Assembly: GCF_000003815.2 (NCBI RefSeq)
Contig: NC_049984.1
Location: 3,439,827-3,503,826 of the forward strand
DNA from: Branchiostoma floridae
Taxonomy: Eukaryota > Chordata > Leptocardii > Amphioxiformes > Branchiostomatidae
Length of the DNA: 64,000 nucleotides
Reading direction: 5' to 3'
Part shown: piece after piece, positions 11,308 to 22,600 of the stretch
Numbering within the stretch: the stretch's first letter is position 1
Layout of the letters: every line of letters begins with the position of its first letter
Notes under the pieces: generated by a model
What the model saw: only the letters and a program-made list of their open reading frames with translations
What the model was told of the DNA's origin: nothing
The model's database searches: none
Program-made: the position numbers and the translations under genes

Positions 11308-12402
11308 TTAGGGTTTCCCCCCTTTGTGAGCTTGCATGTGTCTCTTCAGAGAACTCAAATGACTGAACTGCGTGTTGCACTCCTCACACTTGTAGGGTTT
11401 CTCCCCTGTGTGAGTACGCATGTGTCTCTTCAGAAGACTCAACCGACTGAACTGCCTGCTGCACTCCTCACATCTGTAGGGTTTCTCCCCTGTGTGAGTA
11501 CGCATGTGTCTCTTCAGAAGACTCAACCGACTGAACTGCCTGCTGCACTCCTCACATCTGTAGGGTTTCTCCCCTGTGTGAGTCCGCATGTGATTCTTCA
11601 GTTGACTCAGCTGAATGAACTGCTTGCTGCACTGCTCACACTTATAAGGTTTTTCACCTGTGTGAGTGCGCATGTGGCTCTTCAGAGTATCAAATCTACC
11701 GAACTGCCTGCTGCACTCCTCACACCTGTAGGGTTTCTCCCCTGTGTGAGTCTGCATATGTTTTGTCAGAGAACACTGCTCACTGAACTGCCTGCTGCAC
11801 TCCTTACATCTGTAGGGTTTCTCCCCAGTATGAGTCCTCATGTGTTTCTGCAGTGCACCCAGCTGACTGAACTGCCTGCTACATTCCTTACACTTGTAGG
11901 GTTTCTCTCCTGTATGAGTCCTCCTGTGAGTCTTCAGAGCAACAAGCAGACTGAATTGCCTGCTGCACTCCTCACACCTGTAGGGTTTCTCCCCTGTGTG
12001 AGTACGCATTTGTCTCTTCAGATGAAGCAGCTGACCGAACTGCCTGCTGCACTCCTCACATCTGTAGGGCTTCTCCCCTGTGTGAGTTTGCATGTGAGTT
12101 GTTAGAGCACCCAGCTGACTAAACTGCCTGCTGCACTCCTCACACTTGTAGGGCTTCTCCCCTGTGTGGGTCCGCATATGAATTTTTAGATGACTTGATG
12201 TTCTAAACTGCTTGCTGCACTCCTCACACCTGTAGGGTTTCTCCCCAGTGTGAGTTCGCATGTGAGTTTTTAGATGACCCAGCTGATCGAACTGCTTGCT
12301 GCAGTCCTCACACCTGTAAGGTATTGTGGTGGCAAGTCTGCTGTCAGATCCACCTTTTGATCCACTGGCGATGTCATAACGGCTGCTGATATTTGTGGCC
12401 AT
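11308..12402 (-). CDS. C2H2 zinc-finger protein with twelve tandem fingers
   Basis: One coding exon of 364 residues. The chosen ATG (12402) lies 26 bases inside a predicted acceptor (GTCTTATTGTTACAG), so the 5' UTR is spliced. After a ~27-residue leader come twelve fingers joined by perfect TGEKPY linkers, with C-x2-C-x12-H-x3-H spacing. Contact residues (-1,2,3,6): QGHT, TSHI, QGAT, QLHR, LVAT, QGAK, ECSK, RDTS, QSQN, RSLR, RSLR, HSSR. Finger 4 has Gln instead of the first zinc His (LKRQMRTH), so it is probably weak or unfolded. Fingers 10 and 11 are identical at DNA level. No KRAB, SCAN or BTB domain is present. Role inferred: sequence-specific nuclear DNA binding. It resembles lineage-specific poly-finger families and no ortholog name is justified. 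Confidence 0.93.
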   Translation of the reverse strand: MATNISSRYDIASGSKGGSDSRLATTIPYRCEDCSKQFDQLGHLKTHMRTHTGEKPYRCEECSKQFRTSSHLKIHMRTHTGEKPYKCEECSRQFSQLGALTTHMQTHTGEKPYRCEECSRQFGQLLHLKRQMRTHTGEKPYRCEECSRQFSLLVALKTHRRTHTGEKPYKCKECSRQFSQLGALQKHMRTHTGEKPYRCKECSRQFSEQCSLTKHMQTHTGEKPYRCEECSRQFGRFDTLKSHMRTHTGEKPYKCEQCSKQFIQLSQLKNHMRTHTGEKPYRCEECSRQFSRLSLLKRHMRTHTGEKPYRCEECSRQFSRLSLLKRHMRTHTGEKPYKCEECNTQFSHLSSLKRHMQAHKGGKP

Positions 12403-12459
12403 GGTTTTAGCAAAAGTACTCCAGATCACTGTAACAATAAGACAAACCATATCATACAT

Positions 12460-13353
12460 AAGTATTTGTTGCTCAGCTAAACCTTACAACACATCCCATT
12501 ACAGTTGCCTAGAGATTAGTAGTAGTACTAGTAATGGTTTATTGAGAAATCTGTATCACTACAGTAGCAGCCCGAAAGCTGAATTTGAAGGTATATACTA
12601 CTATTACTGACAACAACAATGACATCAAAAACCCACTCCCAATGCCTGTATCAAATAATGCTTAGCTTTGCATCAGGAAGGCCTGGCTAATGGAGTTATT
12701 TACAGATGCAATGGCCATGTTGGATTTTCGGGGTCATTCTGGGCCATGCACCAAAACGAGGCTGGACAGGATAGTTGAAAGTATAGGTAGGCCATCTTCA
12801 GCGGTAAATTCTGCCCCTCTAGCTTGAAATCTTGCTGAATGTGTGCTTGTCATGTGTACAACTTAGAAGATATTGTGTTGGACATTTGAACCCAGTAGTT
12901 TTAGGAAAAATCACCTCATAATTGTACTAAAGCAGCGTAATGGCAAGCTTATTTGGAGATTAATGGTTTTCCACTGTAAGACCAGCTTACCTCCTTATCT
13001 TTGGATCCCCTATGCTGCGATTTGGGCCCCTTGGGCTTCAACTAGTAAAGGATACTTTTTTTGTTTTTCTGAGTTACAAATTCAGAAATTTTCAGGGGGG
13101 GGGGGGCAGCTCTAAATCCCATGAACTAGATTTCTAGCGAGGGCAACACCCATGAAGTCAGTTCTTTCAGATGCAGATTAACTAATTAACACTAACTTAG
13201 TGGAGGCGAGGGGTAGGGAAGAATATTTCATACCTATTGTCCGTCGATTACTGGCTGTTAGATAACGGCAATACATTACAAAGGACATCTTTGTGGGCCT
13301 TCCTTTAGTTTGCAGCATGTATTTTTATGAGCTGGTCCCTTTGAATGCTGGTT
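12460..13353. other. Region upstream of the zinc-finger exon, no recognised gene
   Basis: Probably intron of the zinc-finger gene. It holds a G run (13095-13106). I recognise no exon, RNA or bounded repeat. Confidence 0.35.
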
Positions 13354-14229
13354 AGGCCATACCAATTTAATTTGTTGGTTCTCGGAATCGCCGCTTCTAT
13401 TTTTCCCAATTTCAAAAAAAAAAAAAAAATCCATGAGGTTATTTGCATGTTCATGAGAACTCATTTGCATGTTCGTGAGAGTTACATGGCCCCTTACTGT
13501 TGCTGGACAAACTTCGGCTCAGTTACTTTAAACAAAACTTCTGAAACAAATACTGGACATGCAAAAACAACTATCACCTGCTTATGTTTTCCTTTGTGTT
13601 GTAAATCATCGAAAACCACCAATAGATCGTGAAATTTGTGCTGAAAAATGACGATTCGGCAAACCAAAATGGCCGCCATGTAGCCAGTCACAAGTATGTA
13701 AATGAGATGCAATTTCATGCAAATGAGCACGCCTCTAGCGTTTTTTGCTTAAACTGCAGCTTTCACAAAGCGAATAATGAATCAGATGTTTCAGGCACTC
13801 TTATTTTTTGGGTGAAATGAAGTCATTTTCTTGTTGTTGCTAACATACATTAGACATTATACTATGCTGAAAAAGTTTTTCAACCTTTTTAAAAGTTTTT
13901 TAATGTTGTTAATGATTTACTATGATGATTTATTACAACTGTTAAGCTTTATTACTGTGTGTACTTCTGTAATACTGCACATTATTTTGCATTTGTATTG
14001 TTGAAATTTAATATAAAATGTATGCTTACATGCAAATTTTTCATGTAATTGTAACTGGATAAGTATTTTGCCACACATATACCATGGTTTCAGGTCTGGA
14101 ATTACCAACCTGAAACTCTGGACCTGAATCCAGACTTGTTGCAGGTTTTTTTTTTTTTTTTTTTCGCCCTGTCGCTCCAACTTTTTTCTGAAAAAATCCG
14201 AGAACCAACAAATTAAATTGGTATGGCCT
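13354..14229. mobile_element. Inverted-repeat transposon, 33-base ends (AGGCCATACCAATTT)
   Basis: The left end AGGCCATACCAATTTAATTT continues through GTTGGTTCTCGGA and is matched exactly by the reverse complement at 14197-14229. Complementary A and T runs lie just inside (13413-13430 and 14146-14164). No transposase frame is visible, so it is a non-autonomous element of about 876 bases. Confidence 0.88.
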
Positions 14230-14738
14230 TATATAGAATAGAAGGACGGACTGAATAATCAGCAAACAACACGACTTGAGTGCATAACGCATATATTTGA
14301 CAACTTACTACAGCCGTTGTACACCGGGTCATCAGAGACGTCTCTTTACCTTGTTACAAGGTACAAGTTGTAAGTTGTAGAACTACCTACTGTTTTTATT
14401 TTTGTGAATGCAAGGAAATAGCACTGAAACATAGGGTGACACGTACAAAAGTCACAACTTTTGTTTTTCTCCCGGACCACCTACATTGCTTTCCACCTAA
14501 CGTTATCTTTTACTGCTCTTATAGATGCCCCTATGTTGTGAAAAAATCCTGGTAAGATCACTGAGTTTACACTTGTAGCTGTACGTGTAGATGTCTGTGT
14601 GGAAAACAGACCTTCAACAGTTAATGAACCGCCCCCTGACACCCGAACTAATAGAATCCAGATGTGAAGGCGGGCAGGTTTACGCTGAATTCAGAAGAGG
14701 GTCAGTATGGGGGGTCCTGACAACGATTTACGCTGAAT

Positions 14739-15058
14739 TCAGGAGAACCCCCTACGTATTACGCTAAATCAAGGAGGGCAATTACGCTAAATTTCGTCAC
14801 GTCGCTACGATTTACGTAGATAAGATGGTTTTCTCTACGAATTACGGGAAATAAAATAGGCTGCCTACGCCTTACGTAAAAGAGCATGCAGACCCTCTCA
14901 GAAGAACCCCCTACGTATTAGGCTAAATCAAGGAAGTCAATTACGCTAAATTTGGTCGCCTCAATACGAATTACGTAGATAAGATGGTTTTACCTACGAG
15001 TTACGGGAAATAAAATAGGCTGCCTACGCCCTACGGAAAAGAGCATGCAGACCCTCTT
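14739..15058. repeat. TACG-rich tandem repeat, two copies of a 159-base unit
   Basis: CCCCCTACGTATTA at 14747 recurs 159 bases later, and both copies run to GCATGCAGACCCTCT. Within each unit the motif TACGxxTTACG occurs repeatedly (variants with TA, AT, AA and CC in the middle), together with TTACGCTAAAT. A partial related segment precedes it (14680-14740). No coding frame. Confidence 0.8.
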
Positions 15059-15059
15059 T

Positions 15060-15598
15060 TGGGGCCGGGGCGGATTCAGGGGTTTTGAGCATACCTTATA
15101 CACACCAACCTTTAACCTAAAAGTTTTAGGTTACACCAAAATTTAACTAGCTAACCACACAAATTCACACTCCATGTGCAGCTTTAGATCGTCACGACAT
15201 TTACAAGCATTCATGAAATAATCTTTGATTTTACAACACTGAATTTCTAGCGATGCGGTAACCTCTCAAAGAGCCTTTCCTTTTGTTTACGGACCCAGAG
15301 TCCATCTTCTGGGTTAGATAAAACCAGCCAAACCATGTCTTTTAGTACAGAATAGCAAACGTTTTAGACGGCAATTCTTTAGACGTAATGCTTGACATCA
15401 CTGTGTGAACAGGAAAAACGAAAACATCAAGTTTACGGCTTAGAGGTGACGAAGTTATCGGGCCACCACGCTGCGCTGTAGAATTTCAAACTCGAGACAT
15501 ATATTCACATTTAGCATTCACAGCCAGATCAACAACAACAACAACCAGATCTGTACAACGGCTGCTGGTGGAAATAGGTGGAAGTTTTGTGTACGTAC
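15060..15598. other. Sequence without a recognised gene
   Basis: Mostly unique-looking sequence upstream of the possible noncoding exon. No exon, RNA gene or bounded element is recognised, apart from a short CAA repeat (15531-15544). Confidence 0.35.
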
Positions 15599-15720
15599 CT
15601 GTAAGGTTTGTTGGGTCAAAACTAAGCAAATACTGTACACGAAACTGGGATTAAAACCTCGCAAGAAACAACTGGCGGGAGACTCGGTACAGGATCTGTC
15701 TCACGGCAGGACGCGTGGTG
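15599..15720 (-). other. Possible 5' noncoding exon, paralogous to 61103-61215
   Basis: On the minus strand this segment ends CCTTACAG before the strong donor GTACGTAC. It is clearly similar to 61215-61103, which ends the same way, including TGTACCGAGTC versus TGTATCGAGTC. Its position 3.2 kb upstream of the zinc-finger exon, whose 5' edge is an acceptor, makes it a candidate first exon. The frame is not conserved between the copies, so untranslated sequence is more likely than coding. The left boundary on the transcript is unknown. Confidence 0.35.
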
Positions 15721-16345
15721 AGAGAAATGGGCTGTTCCAAAAGATAACTGTAGAGGGGGGTGGCAGAGGCTGGATTGGATTGGAAGGGTAGGGTTCAAGC
15801 TTCTGGATTTTGAACTAGGGAGGGCTTGAGCTGATTTAATTTTGGAAACAAGGAGGGTTTGAAAAAACTCTGCATTGGAACTAGGGTAGGTACAAAACTT
15901 GATTTTTCACCTCTTCCACCCATCCACATTTTTTGGAACGGCCCAATATTGAGGGCTCTAACCTGATGAGCTCAGCGGGGCTGCAACAACCACTCGAGTT
16001 CCGAGAACACATACCTCCTGCAGCTTTCCGTTGTTGTCGCCAGCAGAACTCGATTCTTTACGTCAAAATACAGCACGTCCTTGATCAAAGGTATAATTGA
16101 TACAGATAAGATATAAGGATACCAAGCGGGTCCATTTCATTTTAGTTTTTAAACCTGTAACGTTACATAAATCGTGCAAAGCAGCGGCAAAATGAGCAAA
16201 TAAATGCCGTAAATTGAAAAAAGAATATCGGGAAACGGATACTTACATGATAGCATACCAAAGTCAATACCAAAAGCAAAGCAGAAAATGTGAAAGAATA
16301 CAAAGTATCTGTGTTTGTTTCTGGATATTTGTGTATAACTTAAGT
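15721..16345. other. Sequence without a recognised gene
   Basis: About 15960-16030 resembles 31040-31110 (GCTGCAACAACCA, CGAGTTCCGAGAAC). Otherwise I see nothing I can name. Confidence 0.35.
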
Positions 16346-18510
16346 GCTCATGATTTGATTGTGATGGTATTTGGTATGTGCAATGTCCTTGGTATGTGGG
16401 CAGGTGTTAGATAAACGAAGGTCAAGGTGAATTCTGTCCCCCCTGGCGGCATTCCTTGGTATTGCTTCAGAACGTCCGGTTGCTGTATCTTTAATCCACC
16501 GGACGTGTTGGATTTTAGAATTATTCGTTGGCTGATAGCTTTTGATGTCAAGAAGAAATGGTGTAGGTTTGCGCCCCTAGCAGCTTGCTGCGGGACTGTA
16601 GGGAATTTTTGTCGAAATCTTTCAAAGAGAATAACTAGCGAGGGAATATTGGATTTCCATTATTTTTGGCAAATAGCTCTGACAGACATATATGTACATA
16701 ACTAGATTCCAATTACTGAGATTGGGACTTTATTAGAATAATAGATGAGAAACTGTACGAATGCAATGTTTTCCACGATATAACTTTAATCCATGTAACA
16801 TATACAATTGATGCCAGGTGGAACATCGGCAGATAACAATTATTGATAGATGCCAATTACCAATTAATCTAGGTATAGTTAATGATGTGAATATTATGCT
16901 TGTGACATGACAGTATTTGTTTTGTTATTGAACATGGATTTCTTTGGATGGAAAATCTTCATGTTATAACGTGACATACAGGAAATGGAGTTCAAGTTGT
17001 CAATCAAATGAAAGAAAATCAATATGAAATAGTAAAACACACACCTAAAATCAAAGTCTTAAAAAACAAAATCTAAGGTGACTTTCTGTGGCTTACTAGA
17101 CTTCTTCAGCAATATTTGCCTGATAATATTAGCCTATGGCGTCAGTTTTTAAGGCAACTTGGCCTGCATGAATGTGACATGATACACAAGGCTATGGACC
17201 ACATTAGTGCTACACATCACAATTCTGACTGCTAGCGCTGATACTCATACATTACGGGAGGTGCCCTAACACGGTACGCTTTTTCTTGCGCTCAAAGTCA
17301 TGGCGCCCCATCGCTAGTTGCCTGAGAGTGGTCAAATTTTGATGACTGAATTTTGTACACATAGATTTGAACAACATACTTGAATAAGAAATGCATTCAT
17401 GTGGTTCATGAACCGTTCGCGCTGCGAGTTACAAGCAGCAAACACGCGCTGCGAGTTACAAGCAGCAAACACTGTGAGTCCTTTTCGTGTATGTAACCTT
17501 CCAATTTTGTGCTACGCCGGACAGTGTGCCTAACTCGGTACGCTTTTTTTACATTTTGCTCTCTTCAGAAGTAAGTGGTAAATTTAAGTACACAGAAAAA
17601 AATTAATAGTATGATATCTTAGCTTTCTTTTTACAGTAAAATCGTGACTGTATGTACTTCTTGTCTCACATGGGGAAGGCTGTACCTAGAACAATCCAGC
17701 TGATGTTTTACGGGCAATGGACTGAATGTACTGATTGTGAATGCCCGACTAAAAAAACCATTACGAAAAAAAGACACCGCCAACATCAACAAAACTCTGT
17801 CTGATTATATGAAAATATCATCTACATCTCTCTATCAAGTCTTACTTTCATAGACAGCATGAATCGTTTGTTACAGTCAAATAAATCTTTGGAGCGTTCT
17901 CTAGTCTGCCACCTCCACGGCCGCACTCCCTTGGGAGTACAATGGTGGCAATGTTTATGTCGCTTCCTTTTGGTTGCTTTTCTACTCAACAAAAACATTT
18001 GAAGACCCATATTCATAGTGTTTTATGGAGCTTTATTTATGTGTATCATGGCAGTTGTGTGACTGCTTGGAAGAGTTCGTATAGTTAGCGACACGAGCCG
18101 CCAATACGCAGAGGCCGGTGACCGCAGTGATTCAGCACTGTCAACATTACTGTTAGAATTCTGTTTTAAAAAAAAACATGAAGTAAATATGTTAAAGCAT
18201 ACTTGCAATGCAAATTAAAGCTGTGTGCATGGACTTGGTTTATTTACCTTTGTAATCAGCATAGTCAGTGGCAACAAACACGGTGTACTTATGGATAATA
18301 AGATCAGAAAAAAATCCGTACCGTCTTACGACGGGAACCGTCTTAGGGCGGCCCCCGTTATAGGTCCCCTCATAGTTACGAGTTAAGAAAGAGATATTTA
18401 GATACACGCACTTGCAACCACGCAATTGTAACTTACAACACAAATGATCAGCCTTAAAGAAGTGAGTCTTAAACAATCGAAGGTGACTTTCAGTATAGCT
18501 TAATCGCGAG
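16346..18510. repeat. Older interspersed repeat, copy 1 (interrupted)
   Basis: 16346-17254 and 18358-18510 together match 31585-32600 in the same direction: GTATGTGGGCAGGTGTTAGA, ACGAAGGTCAAGGT, AGGTGACTTTCTxTGG, GACCACATTAGTGCTAC and AAGGTGACTTTCAGTATAGC. The copy is split by the element at 17255-18357. Confidence 0.8.
17255..18357. mobile_element. PIF/Harbinger-like inverted-repeat element with TTA target duplication
   Basis: Begins CGGGAGGTGCCCTAACACGG; its right end reads in complement CGGGGGCCGCCCTAAGACGG. It is flanked by TTA on both sides (17252-17254 and 18358-18360), and the paralogous repeat at about 32459-32470 lacks it. A three-base TWA duplication is typical of PIF/Harbinger. 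Inside are a direct repeat (GGTACGCTTTTT at 17270 and 17538) and a duplicated GCGCTGCGAGTTACAAGCAG (17418-17470). No transposase is seen. Confidence 0.75.
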
Positions 18511-18630
18511 CTGGGTTCTGTTACGTGCAGAGGTTTGACGCCTGAAGTTTATGTTCCCTCATACAAGGGGCAAACTATACGTAAAAACAACAACTATACA
18601 ACGTAAATGACGTCGCTTGTCGTCTTACAG

Positions 18631-18950
18631 GACGCGATGTCCAGTCGGCCAAAGACATCGACGCGTACGTCCGCCAGCATGCCAAGTGCGGCTACCACCC
18701 GTCCTGCACCTGCAAGATGGGCGCGGAGTCGGACGCCATGGCGGTGGTGGACGCCGAGACACGCGTGTTCGGCCTGGAGAACCTGCGGGTAGTGGACGCC
18801 TCCGTCATGCCCAGCATCGTCAGCGGGAACCTGAACGCACCCACCATCATGGTGGCGGAGAAGGCGGCTGATATCATCAAGGGGGAGCCCCCACTCCCCA
18901 AATCAACTGCTGCTGTTTACCGGCCCGAAACGTTAGATGCTCAAAGATAG
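18631..18950 (+). CDS. CHDH: Choline dehydrogenase, terminal exon only (GMC oxidoreductase C-terminus)
   Basis: The acceptor CGTCTTACAG leads into an open frame of about 105 codons ending TAG at 18948-18950. It reads [13 protein letters not shown], then [45 protein letters not shown], and ends PETLDAQR. This follows the vertebrate CHDH C-terminus without gaps, including the [13 protein letters not shown] active-site His region and the SGNLNAP cofactor-binding signature. Family knowledge: CHDH is a mitochondrial FAD enzyme oxidising choline to betaine aldehyde. No other CHDH exon (FAD-binding GxGxxG, GGSSxxN) was found anywhere upstream in the window. The gene would need a very long intron across other genes, or this is a displaced exon. 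The frame itself is undamaged. Confidence 0.92.
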
Positions 18951-18984
18951 ACCACTATCCAATACATAGTCTCGTCCACGGCCT

Positions 18985-19185
18985 AAGGCCACCTTTAAAG
19001 TAGACGGCGATCGCGCTGCGCTCTCACTGCGACCTAAATAGGATATGTGTATCCTTGGGTATAGCATACAAAACGCAAAAGTGTGCCTTAATAGAAGACA
19101 ACAAAACACAGAAAGAGTTTGAAAATTCGTTGAGGGATATGTCAAGTTTTAGGTCGCAGAGAGATCACGTTGAGAGCGCCGTCCC
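18985..19185. mobile_element. Inverted-repeat element (GCGACCTAAA / TTTAGGTCGC)
   Basis: GACGGCGATCGCGCTGCGCT...GCGACCTAAA at the left is paired imperfectly with TTTTAGGTCGCAGAGAG...GAGAGCGCCGTCC at the right. Small non-coding element just downstream of the CHDH exon. Confidence 0.5.
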
Positions 19186-19220
19186 AGTGGAAAGGGGGTA
19201 TAAGCCATATACCTTGGCAG

Positions 19221-19446
19221 GCTCTAATCTCCAAGCAGATCCTACGGTGCCATGAGATACAAAATGTAGTATCAAAATGATAGTTATAAACAAACAAACA
19301 AACAATAAACCAAAAGCTGGCAAAGGAATGTAGCTGACTAAGGGGTGGTCCCCCGGTGGTCATTGAAACTCCTAGTTTGGCTACACTCCTTTGCCAGCTT
19401 TTGATACTATTTTTTGGCACCGTAGGATCTGCTCGGAGATTAGCCA
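19221..19446. mobile_element. Nested inverted-repeat element
   Basis: The outer pair is CTAATCTCCAAGCAGATCCT with its complement near 19417-19446. The inner pair is AAAGCTGGCAAAGGAATGTA (19313) with TACACTCCTTTGCCAGCTTT (19382). The two arms form a long hairpin around 19335-19375. Non-coding MITE. Confidence 0.75.
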
Positions 19447-19543
19447 AGCTCTGCTAAACCAGGCTGAGGTTTCCACTTTGGTGGGAGTGGCCACTAGCCA
19501 GCTTTCAGCCAATCAGGGAATCCGCTTTACGTTTGGGTGTTTT

Positions 19544-19570
19544 AGTAGTAGTAGTAGTAGTAGTAGTAGT
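19544..19570. repeat. Microsatellite (GTA)n
   Basis: About nine tandem TAG/GTA triplets. Confidence 0.9.
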
Positions 19571-19677
19571 GTGGCTCTCCCCATACACGTGACCTCCGTT
19601 CAACGTCCTATTTGAGGGACGGCCCTAGCCGAAGATAGGTACTCATTTTCATCTGAGTAAAGTGAGGAAAGCCGTGT
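19571..19677 (-). mobile_element. 5'-truncated SINE fragment
   Basis: In reverse complement it matches the body of the SINE at 23520-24017 (CTTTCCTCACTTTAC, ATAGGACGTT, GTGTATGGGGAGAGCCA). It stops exactly at the left end of the palindromic element at 19678. Confidence 0.7.
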
Positions 19678-22600
19678 TAAGAGCGAATGTCTGTAAGGGT
19701 CAAACAATGGTGGCACCGGTCAAAAAATAGATTTGGCTCATTTTTTGCACAGTGATAGTACTTGGTACACAACCCCTCAAAATAGCTTTCTTTCTTCTCA
19801 GAACCCCTCGTTGCCATGGCAACAGGCCAAAGAAGTTTGGGGGCCATTTTGCCGGATTTGAGCATTTCAAAAACATGAAAATTGGCCAACTTAAGGGCAC
19901 TATCACTGAACAATGCTTTAACTAAACAACAAAGGCAGAATATGCTGATCAGAGCAATGCCTAAACTTGTATGAAATAGCAGTAAAGTTAATCTCCTGTA
20001 AATTCTAAGGCCCTGGGCAGCCTGAATACAATACACTGTTTTCAGGTTGTAAAGAATCTGAAATTTTGCCCAACTTCAAAGCACTGAAAGTCCATAAGTA
20101 TAAAATATTTTCGCTTGCAATTTACTACAAATAATAACCTACTACAGGGCTATTAGATGAATGCTAGCAAAGTTTGGGTTCTTGTTTTGTTGCTATGCAA
20201 TCGTCCGTCGAAGGGGGGCAAATTTCATGATTTTGATAATATGTCATTTTGTGCTCTCTTTAAACAATCATAAGTCCCATACCAAAGTTGCTCTGCAATT
20301 AAAATTCACATGGATTATCAACCAATGTATTGTCTATCAAATGCATGTTTGTAAAGTTCGGGTTCTTGTTTCGTTGCTACGTAATTGTCCTTTAAAGTTG
20401 GTCATTTTTTATGATTTTGATAAAATACATTATTTTGCATCATCTTCGAACAATCATAACTCACAAGCCAAAATTGTTCTGTAACTAGAATTTACCTGAA
20501 ATGTAAACCAAGATATTGTTTCTCAAGGTCATGCTTGTAAAGTTTGGGTTCTTGTTTTGTTGCTAAGCAATTGTCCGTTAAAGTGGGTCAATTTTCATGA
20601 TTTTGATGATATATCATTTTGTGCTCTCTTTGAACTGTCATAAGTTGCAAAGTAAATTTGTTCTGAAATTGAAATTAACAAGGAATACAAACGAATGTAT
20701 TGTCTATCAAATGCTTGTTTGGACAGTTCGAGTTCGGGTATTCTAACAGTGAATGTACATGTCCCTGAAAGTAGGTCGTATTCCACTGACTTTTCCACAA
20801 ATCATGTTCTTGACAACAGTGATACACAGTCTTTGTTTTTATAGAACCGATGTAGCAATGTGCTATCACCATGAAAAAAAAAACATTTGTAGGGATTATA
20901 TTCTACACAAAGTCATATTTATGTTTAATGTCAGATTAATCCACTCTGAACTTTCAAACATTCTGCTAGTTTTAAAGCTAAGCATGACGTATGACTACAG
21001 TCTTGAACATGTTTGCATCCCCACAATATGGCGACTTATTTCTACATTGGAACAAATATCTTAAATCTCTGTGCATCTTTCTTTCACAGTAATGTGAAAA
21101 ACATGTGCATTTTCAACTTCTGCTAACACACTCATTTTCAGCAAGGACATGAACTTCGGTATTCTTGAATTTTTGCCACAAATATGGACTTCCAAAGGCA
21201 ATCAATTATTGGTGATCGCAAATCAGATTTAGGAATGTTAGTTCGAACAATTTCAATTTCCTTGCCAAATCGCAAGCTTATATGTGTCTCCCAAAAAGGA
21301 AGACGTAGATAAACGTCATTCGTTGCTTCATTTTGATCTTTACTGTTGATAGATTCGAACAAAGTTAGGTCAAGATGCTGACCTTCATCATCCTCTGCCG
21401 TATTTTGACGTTAGCTTGTCAAGCTAATTTCCACACAGACAGACTAGCAGACAAACATCAATCGCCGCCAGGAGTTGGCATTTCAGGCAAACTTCAAGAG
21501 CAACCTACTAGGTTCGTTCTTGCCCTTGCTTAAAACGAGTATGGTCCATTGAATAGCAGAAACTGAAAAACGCATGTTTTCACATAAATGCTACCATGAA
21601 AAGAAAGATGTACAGAGATTTATGATATTCGTTCCAAATATGTATATACATTGTATAAGCTAAGTCTTCAAGAGTCATATTGTGGGGATGCAAACATGTT
21701 CAAGACTGTAGTCATACATCATGCTTAGCAGTAAAACTAGCAGAATGTTTGAAAGTTTAGAGTGGATTAATCTGACATTAAACATAAATATGACATTGTG
21801 TAGAATATAATCCCTACAAATGTTTTGTTATGGTGATATCACATTGCTACATCGGTTCTATAAAAACAAAGACTGTGACATGTGTATCACTGTTGTCAGG
21901 AACGTGATTTGTGGAAAAGTCAGTGGAATACGACCTACTTTCAGGGACATGTACATTCACTGTTAGAATACCCGAACTCGAACTGTCCAAACAAGCATTT
22001 GATAGACAATATATTCGTTTGTATTCCTTCTTAATTTCAATTTCAGAACAAATTTACTTTGCAACTTATGACAGTTCAAAGAGAGCACAAAATGATATAT
22101 CATCAAAACCATTAAAATTGACCCACTTTAACGGACAATTGCTTAGCAACAAAACAAGAACCCAAACTTTACAAGCATGACCTTGAGAAACAATATCTTG
22201 GTTTACATTTCAGGTAAATTCTAGTTACAGAACAATTTTGGCTTGTGAGTTATGATTGTTCGAAGATGATGCAAAATAATGTATTTTATCAAAATCATAA
22301 AAAATTACCCACTTTAAAGGACAATTACGTAGCAACGAAACAAGAACCCGAACTTTACAAACATGCATTTGATAGACAATACATTGGTTGATAATCCATG
22401 TGAATTTTAATTGCAGAGCAACTTTGGTATGGGACTTATGATTATTTAAAGAGAGCACAAAATGACATATTATCAAAATCATGAAATTTGCCCCCCTTCG
22501 ACGGACGATTGCATAGCAACAAAACAAGAACCCAATCTTTGCTAGCATTCATCTAATAGCCCTATAGTAGGTTATTATTTGTAGTAAATTGCAAGCGAAA

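Noticed and set aside
11326-12105. 259-codon plus-strand frame
   Set aside because: Antisense shadow of the zinc-finger array; its regular repeats mirror the 84-base finger unit.
17822-18016. Short minus-strand frame with CHHC and basic residues
   Set aside because: Lies inside the Harbinger-like element; too short, with no splice context and no zinc-finger spacing.
20161-20484. 107-codon frame repeated in the opposite arm of the palindrome
   Set aside because: Composed of ~185-base tandem units; no domain. Part of the foldback-like element, not a gene.
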